This document shows, one piece after another, positions 7,450 through 14,794 of a stretch of DNA of 50,748 nucleotides (within the stretch, counting starts at the first letter, position 1; the number at the start of each line of letters is the position of its first letter). This DNA comes from Candidatus Parvarchaeota archaeon UBA446 (GTDB taxonomy: Archaea > Nanobdellota > Nanobdellia > Parvarchaeales > Parvarchaeaceae): contig DARG01000036.1 of assembly GCA_002503215.1 (NCBI GenBank), positions 8,598 to 59,345 of the forward strand, given 5' to 3'. The position numbers were made by a program, and so were the translations under genes. The notes under the pieces are model-generated. The model saw only the letters and a program-made list of their open reading frames with translations, was not told where the DNA came from and did not search any database.

Positions 7450-8412
7450 TTACCTGTAATTTATCTCCACCGTATCCGTTCTAAATCTTGGCCGTATCTC
7501 AAGGTCTTCTTGCTTGTAATTCCTCATAAGATATCCAGTATACGCTATCATAGCTCCATTGTCTCCGGCAAATTCTATAGGTATCGGCGAGAATTTAGCT
7601 TTTCTGTCTCTGCACATAATCTTTCCCATCTCGTTTATACGTTTGTTGGCAGCGACTCCTCCAGTTATAACAAGACTGTTTTTCGTACAGTAAGCCATAG
7701 CCCTTTCACTGGCTTCTATTAACATAGAGAAAACAGTTTCCTGTAGTGAAAAGGCTATATCCTCGTTTTTTTCTTTCCCTATTAATTTCGATACAAACGT
7801 TTCTAACCCAGAAAAACTTACGTCCATACCCTTTATGCTGTAGGGTAGCTCTATATACTTTTTACTTTTCATTGCAAGTTTTTCTATTTCGGGTCCGGCG
7901 GGAAATGGTATACCCATTCTGCGGCCAGTTTTATCAAGAAGGTTTCCGACTCCTATATCCTGAGTCTCTCCGAATACAATGTAACTTTTGTTATAATAAG
8001 TTATTACTTGAGTATTGCCTCCGCTTACATAGAGCATTACCGGGTCATTCATTCCAGTATATAGTCTCGCTATCTCCAAGTGCGCTATACAGTGATTTAC
8101 TCCTATAAGCTTTTTTTTATATTTTTTTGATAAGAACGTTGAAAGCTGGTATCCTACTTTTAGTGCAGGTATTATGCCAGGGCCCTGTGAGAAAGCAAAA
8201 AGATCAATATCTTTTAATTTCAATCCACTTTTATCCAATGCGTTTTTTAGTATTGTAGGAGCAAATCTATAATGATGAGAAGCGGCTTCTCTGGGTATTA
8301 TACCTCCTGATAATGGCTTAAGAGTATCCCGTTCATTTGCTATAATCTTGCCATCGTCGACAATACCGACTCCAAACGTGTGCGCTGTACTCTCTATGCC
8401 TAGAACTTTCAT
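7450..8412 (-). CDS. kae1: tRNA N6-threonylcarbamoyladenosine transferase Kae1
   Basis: 320 residues, full length for archaeal Kae1. It transfers the threonylcarbamoyl group to A37 of ANN-decoding tRNAs within KEOPS. The ASKHA fold motifs are present: N-terminal GIESTAHTFGVG, the metal-binding pair in NHCIAHLEIA, the substrate loop YVSGGNTQV, VITGGVAANKRINE, and the C-terminal FAGDNGAMIAYTG with the third metal ligand. It is the first gene of the minus-strand operon with the TGS protein, Bud32, uS15 and eS1. It is divergent from the NUDIX gene, with an 79-nt intergenic region holding promoters for both. Confidence 0.97.
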   Translation of the reverse strand: MKVLGIESTAHTFGVGIVDDGKIIANERDTLKPLSGGIIPREAASHHYRFAPTILKNALDKSGLKLKDIDLFAFSQGPGIIPALKVGYQLSTFLSKKYKKKLIGVNHCIAHLEIARLYTGMNDPVMLYVSGGNTQVITYYNKSYIVFGETQDIGVGNLLDKTGRRMGIPFPAGPEIEKLAMKSKKYIELPYSIKGMDVSFSGLETFVSKLIGKEKNEDIAFSLQETVFSMLIEASERAMAYCTKNSLVITGGVAANKRINEMGKIMCRDRKAKFSPIPIEFAGDNGAMIAYTGYLMRNYKQEDLEIRPRFRTDTVEINYR

Positions 8413-8463
8413 GATATTGTTTTAATCTTACTTGGATTTATCTTTTTGCAATTTCAAAAAATC

Positions 8464-8474
8464 CATTTAAATGA
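8464..8474 (+). promoter_or_regulatory. TATA-like element for the NUDIX gene
   Basis: The TTTAAA-centred sequence lies about 24 nt before the ATG at 8492, the spacing expected for a leaderless archaeal transcript. This supports the 8492 start over the ATG at 8471, which is inside the element. Confidence 0.5.
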
Positions 8475-8491
8475 TTATACTTATAATAATT

Positions 8492-9007
8492 ATGGACGTG
8501 CTTTTTTCGGCGGGAAATTTCTTTAAGGTAGCTGGGAAAAACGTAAAAGTAAACGGAAAGGATCACAAGTTCTATGAGCTAATTATAAAAGACGTTGTTA
8601 TGGTTGCTGTTCTCAATAACAAGAACGAGCTTCTTTTCGAAAAGCATTTCAGACCCATTATGGGAAAAGTCTTGTACGAACTTCCTGCTGGCTATGTGGA
8701 TAAAGGCGAAAGCCCAATAAAGGCTGCAGCGCGTGAGCTGGAGGAAGAAACGGGGTATAAAGCTAAAAAAATCAAGAGCCTTTTTAAAAGTTATATATCG
8801 ACCGGTAGAAGTAAACAGTTAATGCATTTTTTTATCGCAGATCAATTAACTAAAGGTAAAAAGCACAAGGATCCTGGCGAACAGATAGATGATATCGTTT
8901 GGATACCTCTAGAAAAAGCAGTTGATATGGTAAAATCCGGAAAGATAAAAGGAATAGATACTACGGCTTGTATATTATTTTTATCACAATTCTTAAGAAA
9001 GAGTTAA
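8492..9007 (+). CDS. NUDIX hydrolase, ADP-ribose pyrophosphatase-like
   Basis: 171 residues from the ATG at 8492; an in-frame ATG at 8471 would place the start within the TATA-like element. The complete NUDIX box starts at GYVDKGES and runs through AARELEEETGY, with the REL..EE metal-binding core. The upstream ELPAG and the general layout resemble ADP-ribose pyrophosphatases (NudF group). Substrate specificity cannot be read from the sequence. It probably recycles ADP-ribose released by NAD turnover, which fits loosely with the NAD(P)H repair gene at the left edge. Confidence 0.9.
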   Translation: MDVLFSAGNFFKVAGKNVKVNGKDHKFYELIIKDVVMVAVLNNKNELLFEKHFRPIMGKVLYELPAGYVDKGESPIKAAARELEEETGYKAKKIKSLFKSYISTGRSKQLMHFFIADQLTKGKKHKDPGEQIDDIVWIPLEKAVDMVKSGKIKGIDTTACILFLSQFLRKS

Positions 9008-9023
9008 AAATACTTTTTTATAA

Positions 9024-9206
9024 CTACTTGGATTTTTTCTTGAATTCAGAGTATCCGCAGTGGCCGCATGTCAACCTGTCACCGTGATTTGCGAGGAAAG
9101 TACCAGCTCCACACTTAGGGCAGGTGCTGTTAGTTCTTGTGAGAACTCCTTTCTCTACTTTATACAGTTTCCAAATCTCATTGCTTTTTTGTTTCTTCTT
9201 TTCCAT
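9024..9206 (-). CDS. rps27ae: Small-subunit ribosomal protein eS31 (S27Ae)
   Basis: 60 residues from the ATG at 9206 (the frame could extend two codons to a TTG). Four cysteines in CPKCG and CGHCG form the zinc ribbon, with GDRLTCGHCGYSEF matching the family. As in other archaea there is no ubiquitin fusion. It overlaps the end of eS24 by 29 nt, the usual archaeal neighbour, and closes the rpo7-spt4-eS24-eS31 operon. Confidence 0.95.
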   Translation of the reverse strand: MEKKKQKSNEIWKLYKVEKGVLTRTNSTCPKCGAGTFLANHGDRLTCGHCGYSEFKKKSK

Positions 9207-9480
9207 TTTCAATACCGTTTTTCTTTAGTATGTATTTAGGTAGTACCTTCATTGCGGTCTTCTCATCTTTATATAAATGTGCAATCCCTTTGGCTTCATT
9301 TTTCCCGTATAAACTCTTTATAGTGTATATAAGGATAGTGCCGTTTACTCCTTGGGCTTCAAGCGCTTTTTTCACGTCTTCAATTTTCGCCATTTCGCCG
9401 CTTTCCAGTTTTATTCTGAACTCAATTATGTCTCTGTCAAAATACATATCATTCTTATTTGATTCTATTTTTAGTTCCAT
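9178..9480 (-). CDS. rps24e: Small-subunit ribosomal protein eS24
   Basis: 100 residues with the eS24 pattern: an N-terminal beta strand, R.I.EF.I, the middle helix DVKKALEAQ, strand GTILIYTIKSLYG, and the closing helix and PKYILKKNG motif. Its ATG directly abuts the spt4 stop, and its 3' end overlaps eS31. The gene order Rpo7-Spt4-eS24-eS31 is conserved in many archaea, which supports all four assignments. Confidence 0.95.
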   Translation of the reverse strand: MELKIESNKNDMYFDRDIIEFRIKLESGEMAKIEDVKKALEAQGVNGTILIYTIKSLYGKNEAKGIAHLYKDEKTAMKVLPKYILKKNGIENGKEETKKQ

Positions 9481-9666
9481 TTATTCCACAGTTATGGCAT
9501 ATCTGCCATTTTTACCTATATTGATTTCTTTTGCTATTGCTGATTTTTCGCTGTCAGCTATTATTATAACTCCTTTCCATCTTAGCGATAAATCATCGCT
9601 TCCACATGCAGGGCATTTTTTTTCATCAGTCAAGTAATTACATACTTTGCATGCTTTTACTGCCAT
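9481..9666 (-). CDS. spt4: Transcription elongation factor Spt4 (RpoE'')
   Basis: 61 residues. The N-terminal zinc ribbon CKVCN...CPACGSDDLS and the following WKGVIIIADSEKSAIAKEI are characteristic of archaeal Spt4. Spt4 pairs with Spt5 on the RNA polymerase clamp to increase processivity; Spt5 is not in this window. It sits 1 nt downstream of rpo7 and abuts eS24. Confidence 0.95.
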   Translation of the reverse strand: MAVKACKVCNYLTDEKKCPACGSDDLSLRWKGVIIIADSEKSAIAKEINIGKNGRYAITVE

Positions 9667-9667
9667 A

Positions 9668-10207
9668 TCACTTATTGCTGGCCTCCTTCTCTTTCTTCTT
9701 TGAACCTGGTTTTCCTAACCCTATGGAACGCATTGTAAGCCCTACTTTCATTATCCCTTTTGTGCTTACCGCTATTATGCTAGCTAGTACAGTATCGCCT
9801 GCCTTTATACTTGCTTTAGTTCTTCTTCCGGTAAGGGTATTCTTTGAAAAGTCTACGAAATCATCCATAGTTTGTGATATGTGTACAAGTCCATCTATAG
9901 GGCCTATATTAACGACAGCTCCAATCTCGCTTATGTCAGTTACCTGTCCTCTTACGGTTTCATGTAATACTGGAGTATATGCAATAGCTCTAAATACTGT
10001 ATTGTAATATATCGAAGCGTCGTTTGGAATTATTATCCCTTCATCTATGCTATCTATTCCGATTACACCGATAATAAGGGCCTTTTCATCTATTATTCTG
10101 CCGACATAATCATGCTTTATTATTTCTTTTACGGCTTCATCCCGGTTTTCTCCAAGTTTACTTGGGTCGACTCTTATTTTATCTCTCAAGGTTATTATTT
10201 CGTACAT
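9668..10207 (-). CDS. rpo7: DNA-directed RNA polymerase subunit Rpo7 (RpoE1)
   Basis: 179 residues. The N-terminal RNP-like tip domain contains IRVDPSKLGE, and a C-terminal S1 RNA-binding domain spans about residues 80-165 (GQVTDISEIGAVVNIGPIDGLVHISQ). With Rpo4 it forms the stalk of archaeal RNA polymerase that binds nascent RNA; Rpo4 is not seen here. The C-terminal 15 residues are a lysine-rich tail. It is the first gene of its operon; its TATA-like element is in the divergent intergenic region. Confidence 0.96.
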   Translation of the reverse strand: MYEIITLRDKIRVDPSKLGENRDEAVKEIIKHDYVGRIIDEKALIIGVIGIDSIDEGIIIPNDASIYYNTVFRAIAYTPVLHETVRGQVTDISEIGAVVNIGPIDGLVHISQTMDDFVDFSKNTLTGRRTKASIKAGDTVLASIIAVSTKGIMKVGLTMRSIGLGKPGSKKKEKEASNK

Positions 10208-10301
10208 ATTGAATAATAGGTTTGCGTATAGTATAAATATATTTATTTATCTGATTTAGACATAGTGTGTATTTAAATAGATTTGTCTATAACCTTAGGA
10301 A
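10208..10301. promoter_or_regulatory. Divergent promoter region between rpo7 and the ThiF-like gene
   Basis: On the plus strand TATTTAAAT around 10270-10278 lies about 28 nt before the ATG at 10302. On the minus strand a TATA-like ATAAATATA around 10234-10244 lies about 30 nt before the rpo7 start. Both spacings suit leaderless or nearly leaderless transcripts. Confidence 0.55.
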
Positions 10302-11195
10302 ATGAAAGAGAAGAGAATATTGATAGTTGGTGCAGGGGCATTGGGTTCATCCTTTCTCGATTCAATATCCGGCGAATTTTCAAAGGTAGGGATTTTCGAT
10401 GGAGATATAATAACCAAAGATAATCTAAAAACTCAGCCTTTTTATGAAGGGTGCAATTTCGAAATTCCTTTATCAAAAGCAGAATTTGCTGCAAATAAGA
10501 TGGGTGAGAAAGACAAGACTTCGGAGTATGTCTTTTATAACCGGTACTTCATGGAGAGAGACGAAGACATATTAAAAGAATATGATTATGTCATAGATTT
10601 TACCGACAACCTAAAAAGCAGGCTTGTTATAAACAAAGCAGCAGTAAATAAAGGGATACCTGCCGTTTTCGCTTCAATAAATGAAAAAGAGGTTTTCTTA
10701 TATTTTTATAATGACGGCAATGCCTGCTTTAACTGTATATATAGAAATTCTAACGGAAAAGTAAAAGAAGGATGCGATTCTATAATCTCTCCGCTTTCCG
10801 ATAAAACGATTTCTTTTATAAAAGACAATATTCTTAGTTTCATAAAAGATAAAATTTACGGAGGAAGTGTACGCATACTAAACATTTCAAAAGGAAAAGA
10901 AATGTCAGTTAACATAAATAAGGATCCGCAATGCGAAGAGTGTTCCAAGCATTCATTTAAAATAGACGATAGTGCGCTGATACAAGTATGCGCCGCCGGT
11001 ATAAAATTCTCATCTAACACACACATCGATTTAAAACGCGCAAGCGAAAAGATAAAGGGCAGTAAAGTAGCGGGAGATTATCTTTTTAGTAAAAACGATG
11101 GAAAATCAATACTGATTTCAAGCGAAGGAGATTTCTTATTTACAGGATATGAACTTAAAGAGGCAAGGGAATTACTTTCCTTTCTTAAACAATAA
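10302..11195 (+). CDS. ThiF/MoeB/UbaA-family E1-like adenylyltransferase
   Basis: 297 residues. The Rossmann nucleotide motif GAGALGS is at residues 10-16 and the acidic FDGD follows. YVIDFTDNLKSRLVINKAA matches the conserved E1 helix. Cysteines 142/145 and 211/214 form the structural zinc site seen in MoeB and ThiF. The family adenylates the C-terminal glycine of small ubiquitin-like or sulfur-carrier proteins for sulfur transfer or protein tagging. The loop after the first Asp reads DNLKTQPFY, not the usual SNLQRQ, so an arginine common in the family is absent. The extra C-terminal stretch from about residue 228 has no recognisable domain. No ubiquitin-like protein is encoded nearby. It converges with and overlaps the next gene by 24 nt. 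Confidence 0.85.
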   Translation: MKEKRILIVGAGALGSSFLDSISGEFSKVGIFDGDIITKDNLKTQPFYEGCNFEIPLSKAEFAANKMGEKDKTSEYVFYNRYFMERDEDILKEYDYVIDFTDNLKSRLVINKAAVNKGIPAVFASINEKEVFLYFYNDGNACFNCIYRNSNGKVKEGCDSIISPLSDKTISFIKDNILSFIKDKIYGGSVRILNISKGKEMSVNINKDPQCEECSKHSFKIDDSALIQVCAAGIKFSSNTHIDLKRASEKIKGSKVAGDYLFSKNDGKSILISSEGDFLFTGYELKEARELLSFLKQ

Positions 11196-11444
11196 CCTTA
11201 GAAGAAGGAAAAGACTTGAAGCCGTAAGGATAGCAGCTATTGCTATTATGTATGCATCGTATGCCTCCTGATGTGCGATTAGATTATTTCCAAGCGTTAC
11301 ACTTCCATAAGAGAAGTTGTTTGAAGCCATCTTAAGATAGCCATTTACAACCGTAGTAATTATTGCAACGCCTACGATAATACCTGCTATAGAAAGAGCC
11401 AAAAGCATGTTTTTTCTTATTATTGGTTTTCTCTGTCTTTTCAT
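11172..11444 (-). CDS. Small two-span membrane protein, unknown
   Basis: 90 residues from the ATG at 11444; the frame extends to an ATG at 11471 and I cannot exclude that start. A basic N-terminus (MKRQRKPIIRKN) precedes one hydrophobic helix at about 13-34. A short polar loop follows, then a second helix (IIAIAAILTASSLFLLLRLLF) and a basic C-terminus. It has no enzyme motif. The first helix looks like an anchor with both ends in the cytoplasm. It is divergent from the three membrane-protein genes to its right, with start codons only 36 nt apart. Confidence 0.65.
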   Translation of the reverse strand: MKRQRKPIIRKNMLLALSIAGIIVGVAIITTVVNGYLKMASNNFSYGSVTLGNNLIAHQEAYDAYIIAIAAILTASSLFLLLRLLFKKGK

Positions 11445-11480
11445 ATAGTTATTTAAATACTTTACAGTCATAATATTAAT

Positions 11481-12035
11481 ATGCTTGAAAATATAGTCTC
11501 GTTTGCATCAAACAATTCGACAAATGTAACGTCTACTCTTACTTCACAAGCTCCAGGAGTATCTCTTCTGTTTTCAAGCGTAGAATCATTTCTTTTCCCA
11601 TTTTTACTCGTTTTTGCAATAGTATACGGTGTTCTTCAAAGAAGTGAGATATTCAAGGGAAAGAGTGATATAGATGCAATAATCGCTTTTGTACTAGGTA
11701 TAATATTCGCTACCACTAACTACACTTTGAAACTGACATATCTTATCTTACCTATAGTCGGTATAATCGCAATAGTAGTATTCATGGTTATGGTAATAGG
11801 ATCAATGCTCTACGGAAGTTCATCAGAACTTTTGAAGGCAAAATCCGCAAGGAAAATAATTGTAGTAATAGCCGTTCTTGTTTCAATAGGTTTGATAATA
11901 TGGGTTCTTCTTACAGCTAATCTTGGTTTTGTAGGACTGTCAACGAAATCGGTAGCACAAAACCTTTCCACCTATGCTCCTTACATAATAGTCTTCATAG
12001 CTCTGATAATAGGAGCATACTTTTTATTTAAGTAA
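11481..12035 (+). CDS. DPANN-type small multi-span membrane protein, paralogue 1 of 3
   Basis: 184 residues. A roughly 30-residue Ser/Thr-rich N-terminus is followed by about five hydrophobic helices. The core FAIVYGVLQRSEIF...DIDAIIAFVLGIIF recurs in recognisable form in the next two genes. The pattern of a helix, a short loop with a charged residue and aromatic, then an IDAIIAF-like helix is common in DPANN archaeal membrane proteins of unknown role. A TTTAAAT element at 11452-11458 lies about 26 nt before the start, suggesting a leaderless transcript. Confidence 0.75.
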   Translation: MLENIVSFASNNSTNVTSTLTSQAPGVSLLFSSVESFLFPFLLVFAIVYGVLQRSEIFKGKSDIDAIIAFVLGIIFATTNYTLKLTYLILPIVGIIAIVVFMVMVIGSMLYGSSSELLKAKSARKIIVVIAVLVSIGLIIWVLLTANLGFVGLSTKSVAQNLSTYAPYIIVFIALIIGAYFLFK

Positions 12036-12101
12036 TTTGAATACTTCTAAGTAAAAACATTTATAGAAAACTATAAATACTATTATTATTCATAATTATT
12101 C

Positions 12102-12659
12102 ATGGTAACAGCAGTAGTGGGCTCGCTATATTCCCAGATTGATAACGCTCTGAAGCTCATAACTCCTCCAAATGTAAGCAACCCTATAGAGTTCTGGCTG
12201 GCTTTTCTGCTTATACTTGCAATACTTAGTACGGTTTTAAAGAATGTCGACTATTTTAAAGATAATAAGAATAAAGGCGCCAGAGGATTAATCGCTCTTA
12301 TAATAGCTTATTTTGCAGTAACCGTAGCATGGGTAAGTCCGATTCTAGTTTATATGTCATCCACTTTGGCTGTTACGGCCTTGATACTGGTGGCAATGTT
12401 GATGATAGCAAGCCTTCTTAAATTCGATATAACCGGCAGTAATTCAAAATGGTTGTTTATAGTCGCAATAGGAATACTTTTCCTTGGAGGAGGTATATTC
12501 TCTAATGCGCTCGTTCCATCTTCGTCTGGTGTAGGCAGCGAACTTTCAAACATAGCCTCTTCGCTTATAGGGCCGAATCTCGCGTATCTTATATTGGGTG
12601 TAATAATAATATTCGTTATTGCATTCACCTTTGGCGGCGGATCCAATAAGAATACATGA
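12102..12659 (+). CDS. DPANN-type small multi-span membrane protein, paralogue 2 of 3
   Basis: 185 residues, five or six hydrophobic helices. FLLILAILSTVLKNVDYFKDNKNKGARGLIALIIAYFAV aligns by eye with the VYGVLQRSEIF...IIAFVLG core of the gene before it. The conserved position after the first helix is a short charged loop, as in the other two paralogues. It ends in a glycine-rich tail. CTATAAATAC around 12070-12080 gives it its own promoter about 27 nt upstream. It has no enzyme motif. Confidence 0.75.
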   Translation: MVTAVVGSLYSQIDNALKLITPPNVSNPIEFWLAFLLILAILSTVLKNVDYFKDNKNKGARGLIALIIAYFAVTVAWVSPILVYMSSTLAVTALILVAMLMIASLLKFDITGSNSKWLFIVAIGILFLGGGIFSNALVPSSSGVGSELSNIASSLIGPNLAYLILGVIIIFVIAFTFGGGSNKNT

Positions 12660-12672
12660 GGAAAAAAATAAC

Positions 12673-13248
12673 ATGGTAAGTCTACCTATATACGCTTTTT
12701 ATGATTTAATCGTTTTTGTACTTATATTCGCAGTAGTGTATGGGCTTCTTTCAAGGTTTAAATTTTTTAACAGTTCGGATATACCCGCACTTATAGCACT
12801 TGCAATAGGGCTGTTATCCCTTACTTCTTCTTTCTTCATAAGTTTTATAATAACTTTTCTTCCGTATGTTCTAGCGATACTATTATTTATATTTCTAGGG
12901 ATAGTCCTTCTTTCGGCATCATTGGTTTCGCAGGGCTCTATAACCGATTATCTTAAGAAAAGTTCCTTGATACCTGCTATGGTCATATTTATGATGTTTA
13001 TATTTGGCCTTATAGCTTTTGGAACGGTATCCTCCAATTATCCCGGTGTTCTGGGAGTAGCTACAAATTCGACTACTACCAGTAGTTCAACTATAGCTGC
13101 CACTTCATCCTCTTTTCCAGGAGATTTAAGCAGTACTTATATACTCACTATTCTTACAAGTCCGGGCTTTCTTACGACTTTATTGACGCTTATGGCCATG
13201 CTTATAGTGGTTTTTTCGATTACCAGACAGAAACCAGGTGCAAGATAA
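12673..13248 (+). CDS. DPANN-type small multi-span membrane protein, paralogue 3 of 3
   Basis: 191 residues from the ATG at 12673. A longer reading from 12619 would overlap paralogue 2 heavily. The TGAGG of the upstream stop also forms a possible Shine-Dalgarno site about 11 nt before this ATG, suggesting reinitiation. VFAVVYGLLSRFKFF...DIPALIALAIGLLSL closely parallels paralogue 1. After about four helices comes a Ser/Thr-rich outer segment (residues about 135-165) and a final helix. Two such paralogues could form a hetero-oligomeric membrane complex with the third; this is inference. Confidence 0.75.
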   Translation: MVSLPIYAFYDLIVFVLIFAVVYGLLSRFKFFNSSDIPALIALAIGLLSLTSSFFISFIITFLPYVLAILLFIFLGIVLLSASLVSQGSITDYLKKSSLIPAMVIFMMFIFGLIAFGTVSSNYPGVLGVATNSTTTSSSTIAATSSSFPGDLSSTYILTILTSPGFLTTLLTLMAMLIVVFSITRQKPGAR

Positions 13249-13250
13249 TA

Positions 13251-13727
13251 CTAAGATAATTTATAATAATTCTTAAAATCGCTGTTAAAAATATCTATTT
13301 TGTCTGCGTGGAATGTAAATTCTTTTTCAGGTATATGGAATTCAGCGTCTTTTATTCTTTTTATCCTGCATAAAGTTATGTGCGGTATAAAATGTTGTTT
13401 GTTGTCGATTCCAATAAATTCGGTTATCTTTTTTGTTATAGGACTAAGGTCATTATTAACCTTGGCGTATAATACCTTTGGATTTTCTAAATTTGGAAAA
13501 GCATCCACTCCTTTAATGATTATATCATGTGAAATTTTCAGGCCTTTTATAAAATCTATAAATTCTTTTTTAATCTCGATATCTCCTAGAAATACCAATG
13601 TTATGTGAAGTTTTTCTTCGGTTGTAAAGCTTCCATAAAAATATTTTGTTAATAGCGGATAGAAATAAGAATAAACGGATTTTTTTGTTTCTTCCGGTAA
13701 ATCTATAGCAGTGAAATAACGGTTCAT
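13251..13727 (-). CDS. thpR: RNA 2',3'-cyclic phosphodiesterase, LigT/ThpR family
   Basis: 158 residues, slightly short for the family. The two catalytic H-x-T motifs of the 2H phosphoesterases are LHITLVFLG and PHITLCRIK, about 75 residues apart. The N-terminal RYFTAIDLPEE is also typical. These enzymes open 2',3'-cyclic phosphates on RNA ends and are often linked with tRNA processing. It overlaps the next minus-strand gene's stop by 4 nt, so the two are co-translated. It ends 3 nt from the convergent membrane-protein gene. Confidence 0.93.
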   Translation of the reverse strand: MNRYFTAIDLPEETKKSVYSYFYPLLTKYFYGSFTTEEKLHITLVFLGDIEIKKEFIDFIKGLKISHDIIIKGVDAFPNLENPKVLYAKVNNDLSPITKKITEFIGIDNKQHFIPHITLCRIKRIKDAEFHIPEKEFTFHADKIDIFNSDFKNYYKLS

Positions 13728-14644
13728 TTTACCGTTTCTATTGAATCTATCTGCCCGTCTCCGTCTATATCATACCCTCTTACCATCATACTCCAAGGGG
13801 CTTCATTGTTGTATCCTTTGAACGTAAGGTTTGAAAATTTCGTAGCTGCAAGCATTGCAGACAGTGTACCGATGTTTTTTACTCCTGCTATAAGTATTAT
13901 ATCCCTCTCCTTCTCAAAAGGATTCTTTATTTTTTCTATAGTTCCTTCATAGTCTCTAATATGTATTCCGTTTTTATCCTTAAGGCCCCATCCTTCTTCC
14001 TTTATGAATTTTATGGGCAGAAAATTGTTTATATCTCTTGTAACTAGATTTGTAACAGGGCCTCCAATTATTATAAGATTCTTCTTAAATAGGTTCCTAG
14101 ATATTACATCTGTATCCAAAAGGATAGGAAGAGAACTTGGTAAATCTATAAACTGTCCGAAAAACATACCAAGGTATGTTGCAAAGTGTGCATCCTTTGC
14201 TACGGATTTGTATTCTCCGTGGGGATCAGGTGCACCGACGCATATGTATCCGTCAAATTTACCATTGCTAATGAACTTGCTGAAGAAATTCAAAGCGTAT
14301 TGATTGTCTTTCTTCTGAAGCCTCGGGTCAAACTTTACCCTATTCTGATTTATTTCATATGAGAATGAATTATAAATGGACTTTAGGACTTTATCGTTTT
14401 TCTTTTCTTCTACTTCTATAAGACCTGCTTTTTCCAGACCAGAAACATATAATGCCATTGCTTTCTTGTCAATTTTAAGTTCTTTTGATAATGCTCCGAC
14501 TTTATAAGGTTTTTTCGATATTTTCTTCATTATAGCAATAGCTTTTTCATCCGCGATTTTTTTTATATCGGATATTTCAGGTATAACCTTTGTGTCATTC
14601 ACAAAATATCCTTCGTCTTCAATTTTAAGAATGTATTCTTTCAT
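13724..14644 (-). CDS. Winged-helix protein with S-layer-like C-terminal domain
   Basis: 306 residues from the ATG at 14644 (the open frame begins two codons earlier at a TTG). Residues about 30-85 form a predicted winged helix of the ArsR kind (KVGALSKELKIDKKAMALYVSGLEKAGLIEVEE). The C-terminal 200 residues include DPHGEYKSVAKDAHFATYLGMFFGQF, an IIIGGPVTNLVT strand and loop, NPFEKERDIILIAGV and a final DIDGDGQIDSIE that could bind calcium. The GGP-N and AG..N.GT features resemble archaeal S-layer outer domains. No signal peptide or membrane helix is present, so it should be cytoplasmic. A ligand-sensing regulator is plausible, but the target is unknown. Confidence 0.7.
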   Translation of the reverse strand: MKEYILKIEDEGYFVNDTKVIPEISDIKKIADEKAIAIMKKISKKPYKVGALSKELKIDKKAMALYVSGLEKAGLIEVEEKKNDKVLKSIYNSFSYEINQNRVKFDPRLQKKDNQYALNFFSKFISNGKFDGYICVGAPDPHGEYKSVAKDAHFATYLGMFFGQFIDLPSSLPILLDTDVISRNLFKKNLIIIGGPVTNLVTRDINNFLPIKFIKEEGWGLKDKNGIHIRDYEGTIEKIKNPFEKERDIILIAGVKNIGTLSAMLAATKFSNLTFKGYNNEAPWSMMVRGYDIDGDGQIDSIETVK

Positions 14645-14750
14645 AAACAATTATAGAGATTAAGCTGATTTAAGTATTTAACTCTTTTTGCATTATGGCA
14701 GTTTTCGGTTTTTCTGCCTAATAAATGTATAGCACATAAAGTTATTAAAC

Positions 14751-14762
14751 CTTTAAATATAA
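14751..14762 (+). promoter_or_regulatory. TATA-like element upstream of glmS
   Basis: CCTTTAAATATAAG lies about 38 nt before the glmS ATG, implying a short leader of roughly 10 nt. The rest of 14645-14794 shows no gene. Confidence 0.5.
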
Positions 14763-14794
14763 GTTTTCATCTTACAAAACATTGACTTACTTTT

